Shown here: positions 55,443-64,000 of the stretch, in pieces
Position numbering within the stretch: the stretch's first letter is position 1
How the letters are laid out: each line of letters begins with the position of its first letter
Assembly (NCBI RefSeq): GCF_017591425.1
Contig: NW_024465885.1
Coordinates: forward strand, 32,496,501-32,560,500
DNA: 64,000 bases
Source: Ochotona curzoniae
Taxonomy: Eukaryota; Chordata; Mammalia; Lagomorpha; Ochotonidae
Direction: 5' to 3'
Made by a program: the position numbers and the translations under genes
Notes under the pieces: model-generated
What the model was told of the DNA's origin: nothing
Databases searched by the model: none
What the model saw: only the letters and a program-made list of their open reading frames with translations

Positions 55443-55828
55443 CTTGACTGGCACAGTAGCTTCACTGGCTGATCCTCTGCCTTGTAGTGACAACATCTCA
55501 AATGGGTATTGGTTAATGTCTAGCTGCTCAGTGTCCAAACAATATCTCTTGTATTGCTAAATAAGGTTCAAGTTTCCAGTTAATGAGCACTCACCCCAAC
55601 CTAGACAGTAATGTAGTGATAATAAAGGAAACCAGTTATCATGTCAAAATGAGGATTACCCACAGCCGTACATATCCACAAATACATGGAAAATACTCCT
55701 GGCATTGCATTGGCTCAGGTCCAGCCAGTATGGTCCTTTGGGGGAGTGAATCAACAGATAGAAAGTTTTTTTCTCTCCTCTCTGCGAATTTGCCTTTCTG
55801 ATAAAAATGAACAAAATCTTAAAACAAG
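55443..55828 (+). mobile_element. CSINE whose middle is replaced by foreign sequence
   Basis: The head is present (GACTGGCACAGTAGCTTCACTGG to TCTAGCTGCTC at about 55526). The 3' part resumes at about 55690 (CTCCTGGCATTGCATTGGCTC) and ends TTTCTGATAAAAATGAACA. Between them lies 163 bp unrelated to the SINE that matches 54031-54191 in inverted orientation. Confidence 0.8.
55527..55689. repeat. Right arm of a 160-bp inverted duplication
   Basis: Inverted copy of 54031-54191, lodged in the CSINE in place of its middle. Spacer between the arms is 1335 bp. Confidence 0.9.
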
Positions 55829-55879
55829 AAAAAGAAAATAGCCGGTTTCCAAGTATATTAGGCATTTAAAAAGGTGATA

Positions 55880-56142
55880 CAATTTCATATGGCACTGCTG
55901 GTTTTAGTCCCTGCCTTTCCACCTTTAAACCAATTCCTTAATGTGTCTGGTACAAAGCATATTATGTTCCTGAGTTTTCACACAAAAGAACTCTATGGGG
56001 TTGCTGGCTCCACATCCAGCTCAATGTGTGTGGCCATCAGAAGAATAAACCAATTAATGGAGAATCTTTCTCCCTCTGACTCTTTCTCTCTACCACTCCA
56101 CATTTCCAAAACATACATTAAATAAGTCTTTACAAATGCAAA
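55880..56142 (+). mobile_element. Old CSINE, degraded
   Basis: GCTGGCTCCACATCCAGCTC, GAAGAATAAACCAATTAATGG and a CT-rich region before ACATTAAATAAGTCTTTAC. Confidence 0.6.
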
Positions 56143-57092
56143 TAATACACAAATTGGCTATACACTGCTTTCTGCTTTCCTTCTATACAACTGAAATATT
56201 TTCAAATGTAATTTAAGTGATGAAGAAAGTGTAGCTGATTCTTAGCATAAGGATAAATATTGACCTGAGAACCATTCATGTTTGTGTCATGTTATTTCAA
56301 CTCAACAGACACGGTAATCCAAGACCAGGCATGTGCATTCTTCAAATGCAAATCAATGAATAACAGAAAGACAAAACAAGCAAATCCATGAGATAGAAAG
56401 GAACTTTAGACAACATAGTAAGCATGGATGAGATTTTAAATACAAAGAGTAATATTTTTTAATTCATATGTATTTTTGTATTCAATTTAATACAATTTTA
56501 ATTATTCATCATTTCTTATTTATTTCATATTATGAATAACATTTGCTTCTTAAGAAGAGTGAAATGATTCAGAATATTCTGATACAAACATGGCTCCTAT
56601 AAGTATGCATATGTAATCTCCAAGAAGAAATACCTCCATGATATGTGATGTGACATAATTCGAATAGCTGTGGTAAAGACTAAATAAATGAAATTAAAGA
56701 GGACATCGCATGCTAGAAGAGCTAGGCAAAATTGGACCTATTTATAACAATTTTAGTTACTGAATTTCGTATAAAACACCAGAACATATTGAACACAGCT
56801 GTCATTCAACATTTTACATGTAATTCAGTCAATAAGAAATGAAACATTGCCGTCAGGCAGTTTTATCTGGTTTTTGAGATCATTATGTTTATTTTAGACT
56901 TATTCTGTCTCTTTCCCTTCTCTTTCCTTCCAATGTTGCCTTCATTCTTGTAATCCTTCTGTTTTTCTTTTTTATTATAGTTACAGGCTAAATTATATGC
57001 AATAGGCATTGTCATTTACTGCTTAAAATTTCATTTTAACAATATATCTTATAGTTTTTGTTTTCACAGTAAAATAAAAGATAAAAAAAACA
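56143..57092. other. Unassigned AT-rich sequence
   Basis: Nothing recognised. Confidence 0.4.
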
Positions 57093-57444
57093 GGGCCTGT
57101 CATGGTAGCCTAGCGGCTAAAGTCCTCACTTTGCATGTGCCAAGATCCCGTATGGGTGCAGGTTGTAATCCCACTGGCTCTGCTTCCCATCCAGCTCCCT
57201 GCCTATGGCCTGGAATGGCAGTGAAGGATGGCCCAAACCTTGAGACCCTGTACCCATGTGGGAATCCGAAAGAGGCTCCTGGCCCCTCGTTTTGGATCAG
57301 TGCAACTCCGGCTGTTGGAGCCGCGTAGGGAATGAAACAGCAGATCGAAGATCTTCCTCCTCTGTCTCTCCTCTTCTCTGTATATCTGCCTTGCAAGCAA
57401 CAACAACAACAAAAATACATATTTAAAAAAAATTAAAAATAAAA
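57093..57444 (+). mobile_element. CSINE, full length
   Basis: GGGCCTGTCATGGTAGCCTAG head, complete body, (CAA)n-modified tail at 57396-57411. Confidence 0.93.
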
Positions 57445-57804
57445 ATAAGCTGTTGAGTATTAGTCCTTACGTTATTCTACTTTCTTCCTCAGTGACCAAT
57501 GCCTACCCCAATAATGATCTATTTCAAAAAAGTTCTGCTGATATATTCAAATTTTAAAACTGTTTCTTTATTATCTTGTTTCTCCAGTTGAAAGTCACTT
57601 GGATCTTTGTAGGTGACTTCTTACTGTGATTCCAATCTTTTATTAATAGTTACTTGCTTATTTTCATAACCATCCTATCTTTACTGCTAAACATGGGTGA
57701 ACATGTTCAAATTTAATGCTTACATTATTGACACATGAATACCTTCCACATTTGCCTTACCATAGCATTTCGACTGTCAATTATCCATCCATTACCAATA
57801 AAAT
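57445..57804. other. Unassigned AT-rich sequence
   Basis: Nothing recognised. Confidence 0.4.
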
Positions 57805-58700
57805 ACTCTTTTTTGACTTTTGTTTTTGAGATTTTTTAACATGATTAAGTTTTGTAGGAACGCCTACGTCCTGCTCTCCTTCCACCTTCCTCAGTTTTCC
57901 TCTTTTCCTTCATACTCTAATCCTGGCAGAAGAAAATATGTCTTCTGCATTATTATCTTTTTGTATTATCACAGCATTACTGTCCCTTAATAACAGATAT
58001 AAGTTTAACTTTCTGCTGTGTAAGTGTATCATATAACATGGTAGGTATAAATAAAGGTAGGAAATCTACTGCCATACTGTAAATGTATATTTAAATGTGC
58101 CAATTTTAGTTCTACTGTTATTCAGGAGAAGAGATGTGCCCTGCAGTGTATCTTTTACTTCCTTGTATGCTAATCTTTATTATATGGTTTATCTATGATA
58201 ATATATGTGTGTACTTGGTTTTTCACACCTATTTGCTTTGTACTGTGCCTGAAATCTGTCATATATCAGAAAGAACATATAATATTTGTGTTTTTGTCAC
58301 ACTTACTAAGCAAAGTTTGTCTTACTAAGCAAAGTTGTCTGCAGTTGGGGCATTTTGTTACAACTGGTAAGATTTCATTCCTATTTATGCCTCTCTAGTG
58401 TTCTGTTGAATAAATACAGTCGAGTTACTTTAACCATTCAACTATTGTTTCCATATCATCATTATTGTGAAGTGTGCTGCTATAAATTAGTGCTACACAT
58501 TGTTTTTCATCTGCATAATTCATTTTATTTTGATGTTTTCTTAATTGTCTGGGCACTCTCGATGAATCAGTCAATAATCACCAACAATGGGTCACAGCAC
58601 CTTCCCCGCAACTCCACATCCTTGTCAATACTTTTTATTTGATTTCTGAACATCGGCTACTCTCAATGTGGTTCTTTTTAAATTATTACTTCAGGAAAAA
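57805..58700 (-). mobile_element. LINE-1 remnant, 3' UTR and ORF2 end
   Basis: Antisense blocks: TGAGATTTTTTAACATGATTAAG near the 3' end, GAACATATAATATTTGTGTT at 58272, ATTGTGAAGTGTGCTGCTATAA at 58464, and CAACTCCACATCCTTGTCAAT near 58610. A 19-bp tandem duplication lies at 58302-58338. Confidence 0.75.
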
Positions 58701-58761
58701 ATAAAGAAGTGCCTTTCTCTTAATTAAATCAAAGAGGGGAACTAATTAATAACAACAACAA

Positions 58762-59056
58762 CCTTTATTTTCATGTTACTGGTGTGGTAACACAGAGAGA
58801 GAGAGAGATCTCTGATATACTGGTTCACTTCCCAGATATCTACAACCACTACTAGTAAACCAGGAATAAACAAAAGACAGGCGCTCCACCTGGGTCTCTT
58901 CTCTGAATGGCAGAGATTCAGTGTCTCAGACTTTAACCTGAGGCCTGCTAGGTTGCTGATTAGTAAGAAACTGGAGTAGGAGTGCAGCCAGAAATTGGGC
59001 CATGTACTCCCAGCATGGGATGGGACTGTCCCAAAGGCTCTGTGCCCAAACACACC
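58762..59056 (-). mobile_element. Old CSINE
   Basis: CACAGAGAGAGAGAGAGATC, TATACTGGTTCACTTCCCAG and CACCTGGGTCTCTTCTCTG on the plus strand give the minus orientation. Older subfamily. Confidence 0.7.
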
Positions 59057-60849
59057 AAACATCCTTCTGCATAAGAAAGATAATGAAAGGTAATCAGAAC
59101 ATGAGTCTCAGTGAAGTAGGGGAAAAAAGTCACTCTAGCTTACGTTTTAAATGTGCGTTATATTATGCTTTTAATTTTCTATATTCCATAAGGTTCATAA
59201 ATGAGAATAAAAATTTAGAAAAGATATATTTACACAGAAGAAAACACTCTGGCTAAATATGTTTTAATGAGACATAAGCCTTTACCATCACATTCACATT
59301 TTATTAATATCATCTGCCATATTGAAAAAGTAGTTAATTCCCATATGTATTTTTAAATCTGCATAATAGAATACTTGTATATATCCTCTCAGAAAAAAAA
59401 CATTTCTTTTACTTAAAAATGCAATACTATTAAAATTCTCCAGTATTTGAAATTAATATAAAAATAGCATTATTTGCAGAAATTTCATCAACTTAATAAA
59501 AACTCTAATACCTAATGATTAGCTTTAAGACTTTATTAACCAGAGCATAAATTTTCTCTTTAAAATAAATGTGTAGCATTTCCTTTTACCTTATGCTCTA
59601 AAAGAGTAATGATTGACACAAAAATCAACGTTGAAAAAAATGACCATGGCTTCTGTTCTTTGCAGTTCTCATCAAAGGAAATAAACAATCTCAATATGAC
59701 ATACTAATGACACAGGATGTGACTCACTTATTTTGATAATGCATAGTGACTTTTATTTGGTATTTTTTCATCAGTTTCTGAAGCACCAGAGACAAACAGG
59801 ATTTAACTAAATTAAAAGTCTTAAATTGATGATATGTTAAACTTCAATGGCTATGTAAATAATTATGTGGAGATTCTAAAGAGGTTAATTTTCTAATTGT
59901 GTCAGATAGTATCATTTTTTTTTGAAGTGTTTTAACTAGCTTGGTGAATTAAATTGCGGAAACCAAAAGAATTGTGAACAAAATAATAGAAAAGAGGTCA
60001 AGAATTATTAATAGAATTTTCACCTAGCATGCTAAGTACCTTTGGGTTTTGAATATAAATTGGGTGAAAATGTTTTAGAGTAGTGTTTGAATGGATTTTC
60101 AGAATAATTCTTTAAATTGGAAAAAAGATAGCTGAATCAGGTAAGTCATTGAAAGATACGAGGGTGACTATGAAAACACCCATGCTGTGGTCAAACACTC
60201 AGATAAAAGCGTTCAATAAAAACTACTTCCTTGATGTCAGAACTGCAGATATGAATTTAGAAATTGTCCCTGCAATGATTTGTGCTGCAAAATCAAGATA
60301 ATACTACCTGCATATTACAGTGAGGAAAGAAAAACATTAGAGGACAGTTAACTTGATAGATTTTGTTGGGGCAAAGAAACCAACTGAAATGAAGTAGTAT
60401 TCCAAATGTAAGTGAATGATTTTATGTTAAGCAAATAATTCTCAAATTTGAGGAGATGGAATGATCCATGACATTAAACATCACATATTCAAATCAGAGA
60501 CACACTGAATTCTTAAAAGGATGGAAGAAATTAATAGCTGTAGCAAGGAGTTTCCTTTCTTCCATTTTGTCATTTGTGCTTTCCTCATGTTAAACTTCAT
60601 CCAAAGTCATGGTGTGCTCTGTTCAAGTGTCTGGTTTCCTGTGTGGCTCTATGAGCTGGCCTTGATTCCCCATGCAATTTCTGCTTTCCTCTTAATTATT
60701 TCTGAATTGAAAATAAAATTGCATAATTGAAACATTTTATTAACATAGAAATTCAACAGCATTATAAAAATTATTTATGTACAGTGAGCAAGTTAAATAG
60801 ATAAAATTTGGAAACATAGTCATACTATGCATATAACTGACTTCTCTTT
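59057..60849. other. Unassigned AT-rich stretch, 1.8 kb
   Basis: No repeat or gene recognised. A 69-codon plus-strand frame at 60521-60730 is hydrophobic but resembles nothing known. Confidence 0.45.
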
Positions 60850-61340
60850 TCCCTCCATCATCCCTCCTCTGTCCTTTCTTTCCTTCCTTTTTTTAATTTT
60901 ACAGTAACATACTTCCATTTACATTGTTATCATGGGCTGGACTCTCCATTTTGCAATATACATATATGCATATATGTATTTTATGTGTATATATATATAT
61001 ATCTATAGACTCTATTCTTCAAGAGTGTAGACAAGAGTTGTAAGCAATAAACAAATATCAAAATGCCGATTTTACTCATTTACATTAATTTTTATACTCT
61101 GCATATTAGTCATCATGAATCCCAGAAACCAAAATTCCTAAAAATAAGCTAAACTTAATATTCAAGATGTGTGCATAATAGAAATCTCATGCATTATCTT
61201 CTGTGAATTGAATTATTTATTGATTTCCTTATTTTCTGATGCATTTCCATGGACTCTAGGATTTCCCATCCCCTCTCCAAAATCCCTCCCCCACCCCACT
61301 ATTTTCCCCTATTTTATTTACAATAGTATAATCCATCTTA
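60850..61340 (-). mobile_element. Probable LINE-1 3' UTR
   Basis: A polypyrimidine tract near 61260-61310 (CCCTCCCCCACCCCAC) reads on the minus strand as the G-rich tract of a mammalian L1 3' UTR, comparable to the one at 25.67 kb. A second pyrimidine-rich tract lies at 60850-60890. Confidence 0.4.
60957..61002. repeat. (TA)n-rich repeat
   Basis: Alternating TA/TG stretch with a pure (AT)7 core. Confidence 0.9.
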
Positions 61341-62954
61341 CTATGCAGGATATGTATATGCCCAAGTGCTGGAAAACAGCTTTAAAAAATAAATTCTTAA
61401 TAAAAATTATAGAAAAAATGTGAAATCTGTTCACAGTTTAATAGAAAATGTATCTATATTAGTGACCAAATGGAAGAGGAAAAACATACTTTATTTTTTG
61501 GTCTTATAAATAATGTTGAAAAGGCATATCTAATAAACAATCATCTCAGTGTGTCCATCATTTAATATCTTAGAGAGTGCATTTCTGGAATTACATAAAA
61601 ACAAAATTCCAGTCAAGACAGAAAGCCTTATAACCCCGACAGAAAAAAATCCTATAGGGTTTCAGGTAGAATGAAATCTCAGGAGTACAGGTCAACAGCA
61701 GAAGTAGTTTGTAATCAATCCCTTTAAAAGGTACACCACTCAAGGATTAGTTTAAATCAACACTGGAGTTTATCACAGAAATGCTGTAAAGAGAAATTGC
61801 TTTCCAAATTTCTTGACCTTCCCTGGTTTCTCATAGCTTGGAGCTGATGCTTAGCACTCATTTTACACTTTGCACCTCCATTCGTGCTGAATTCTTCTGG
61901 ATGCTTTTGCTTCCCCAAGGCCACAATACCTGCCTCAGCTGAGAGGATGCTCTGACCATACCTTTTTTTCTCATCTGACATAGCTGACACTCTAATTGGA
62001 TATTTTCAATTTGAACTAAGTTGGAAGCAAAGAACTGCAGAGGACAAGTATTCATGAAAATTCACTTTAAGGAAGAATGATTAAATTAAGCAACAAACTT
62101 TTTTTCATAGTCTAGCAATTCAGTGCAAACATAAAAAAACTGAATGTGGTACAAGTCACTGAATTATTTCCAATATAAGGATAAAACATAAATGGTATTT
62201 GAACCCTTTACTTATTGTATGACATTTGTATTATTAAGTGCTTATGTGTACACAAACCAAATAAAAAAATTACAACAAAGAAAATCAGCAGATATGCACC
62301 TCCTGATCACTCCAATAACATCACTAACACCCCAACCTATCCAAGCAGGGAAACAGCTCCTTAGAGGTTGAGGTGTATTTTTCCTTCCATTTTCTACTCC
62401 AACTATTCGATGAATATTTGATGAATTATTTAATGTGTCATGTTTAAGTGTTTCAGCAAAATTCATATTCTCAGTACGCTCAAGATCTTTCTTAAAAGAT
62501 GCTTCACAAAGGCAAACAAAATGGTGAAAAATGGCATGCTAGCAAAAAGCCATAACTTTCCAATGCCTCAGATTTCTTTTAAAAATAGAAAAAAATTACT
62601 ATTTTTACAAAAGCTATGGGTGACTGAATGAAAATGTGTAACTTGTACATGTCATACTTATTAAGATTTTATACGAGCATTGCCAGAGATTGCATGAGGT
62701 TTTCTCATATGTTTTTTCTGCCTCATTGCTTTCACTCATTTCTCATTCAGAGAGACACCAGAGAGAGTTTTGTCTGAATGCTATTATTTGGCTCTCGTCT
62801 TGCTTTGATAAGCATAGTTAGAATTTCAAGGACTAGATTCGAGACAACACAAAAGAATGAATATCCAAGCAAAAAATTCATGTGATTGACTGGTAGCTTG
62901 AGCTTCCAAAGGGAAGGGGAAAGAGAGGATATAACTTTGCACTTCTCATGCATT
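61341..62954. other. Unassigned sequence
   Basis: No repeat family recognised. A 77-codon minus-strand frame at 61757-61990 lies in higher-complexity sequence but has no known relative. Confidence 0.4.
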
Positions 62955-63330
62955 TTCCATTCACCAACCAGCAGATATAATGTCAATCATCTCCACATTC
63001 TGGCTCTCAGAGACAGCAAGCAGTCTGAGACATGGCATCTCCAAGCTGGAGATACAGGAAAACCAGTTCTACATTATTCACAGTCCTAATAATCAGGAGA
63101 TCAAATGGTCTAGGTCTCAGTATGGAAGGTACAAGCTACCAAACAGAAAGGGTGAGTTCCTCTTTCCTTTTGCCCTTTGTTCTACACAATCACTTACCAA
63201 ATTATATAATGCTGGCTTGCATTGCAGAGAACTTCTTAATTAAGTCACTGCTTCAAATGATGATTTGTTTTATAAATACCCTCACAGAAATAGAATACTT
63301 CACCTGGAGTTTGATCCAGTAAGGCTGAAA
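62955..63330 (+). mobile_element. Probable ancient mammalian interspersed repeat
   Basis: GGGTGAGTTCCTCTTTCCTTTTG with TTGTTCTACACAATC and, further on, AAATACCCTCACAGAAATAG recall the order of blocks in a widespread ancient repeat. I cannot name its class from memory. Open frames of 67-96 codons here overlap each other and are not convincing. Confidence 0.4.
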
Positions 63331-63582
63331 CATCATTAACAATGATATATCATTGTCAAACATGAGATAAATTAGCTTTGAGATAAATTATTCAGGTGTC
63401 TCACAAATGGCATGGCCAGTTCTTATAGCCACACCATCGAAGTTTTATGTATGTAAGTGGGTTAAGTATATAAATTTTGTGCCTTACAGAATAGCCTTCC
63501 TCCGACTTGCACTCCTCTCATTTGACTCTTACAGATTTCATTAAAAATAAATTAAAAAAAAAACTTTGTAAGAAACAAAAAA
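63331..63582. other. Unassigned AT-rich sequence
   Basis: A short duplication of GAGATAAATTA near 63365-63390; nothing else. Confidence 0.4.
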
Positions 63583-63940
63583 GGACAGTGCTGTAATACA
63601 GCATATTAAACTATTGCCTACAGTGTCAGTATCACAAATAGTTACCAATGTGAAGCCTGGCTACTCTACTCTTAATCCAATTTCCTGCTAATATGATTGG
63701 GGAAACAGTGGGAACTGGCCCAAATTCTTGTATCTAAAGCCATGTCCAACACCCATAGGTTCCCTGCATCCTTATTTCGGCCCAGCCCAGTCTTGGTCAT
63801 TGTGACCATTTGGAGAGTGCACCAGAGTCTGGGATATGTCTCTCCTTCTCTATTTCTCACTCTCTCCATCTGCCCCTCTAATAGCTCTCCCTCTATCTGT
63901 AAGTGTATCTTTCAAATAAATAAATAGGTCTTTTCAAGCA
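63583..63940 (+). mobile_element. Old CSINE
   Basis: CCAATTTCCTGCTAATATGAT, GGCCCAGCCCAGTCTTGGTC, a long CT-rich segment and TCTTTCAAATAAATAAATAG. Confidence 0.8.
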
Positions 63941-64000
63941 GAAATAGAAGAATAAATCTACATCCATTAGATTCATGACAAAATGTGAAGTTCTATATTC

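Overview
The window is AT-rich nuclear DNA from a mammal and is made almost entirely of transposable-element remnants. The diagnostic feature is about 49 copies of a tRNA-derived SINE whose best copies open with GGGCCCGGC, carry Pol III box A and box B, and end in CTTTCCAATAAAAAT plus an A-rich tail. I recognise this as the lagomorph C-repeat (CSINE). The head sequence fits pika (Ochotona) better than rabbit, but that is from memory, not a search. I find no protein-coding gene. The longest open frames (149, 144, 143, 139 and 130 codons) lie in repeats or unassigned sequence and match no protein family I recognise. There are no rRNA or tRNA genes, no CRISPR, and nothing bacterial or viral apart from two degraded endogenous LTRs.

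Layout. 1-10 kb: CSINE copies around two antisense LINE-1 (L1) blocks (2.95-6.4 and 8.1-9.1 kb), then an unassigned poly(A)-signal-bearing sequence (9.1-10.0 kb). 10-15 kb: mostly unassigned AT-rich DNA with scattered CSINEs. 15.6-18 kb: antisense L1 interrupted by two related LTRs in opposite orientation. 18.3-24 kb: young CSINEs with clear target-site duplications in unassigned DNA. 24-28.6 kb: a dense CSINE cluster plus an L1 3' end. 30-35.7 kb: sense L1 ORF2 remnants, a MIR and more CSINEs. 35.9-37.5 kb and 41.3-44.8 kb: GC-rich, internally repetitive blocks. 45-58 kb: CSINEs in unassigned DNA, including one CSINE whose middle is replaced by an inverted copy of sequence 1.4 kb away. 57.8-61.3 kb: antisense L1 remnants. 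62.9-63.3 kb: a probable ancient mammalian repeat.

The most interesting structure is a candidate composite retroelement. A copy at 35.9-37.5 kb (minus strand) has a GC-rich tandem-repeat domain followed by a roughly 500-bp 3' domain ending in a polyadenylation signal. The same 3' domain occurs alone, as a 5'-truncated copy, at 8.45-8.69 kb. A 3-kb block of similar tandem-repeat character lies at 41.3-44.8 kb. The organisation resembles primate SVA-type (VNTR plus 3' module) elements, but it could instead be an uncatalogued part of a lagomorph L1 or ERV. All family names are from recognition only; no alignment or database search was run, and boundaries of degraded elements are approximate to tens of bases.
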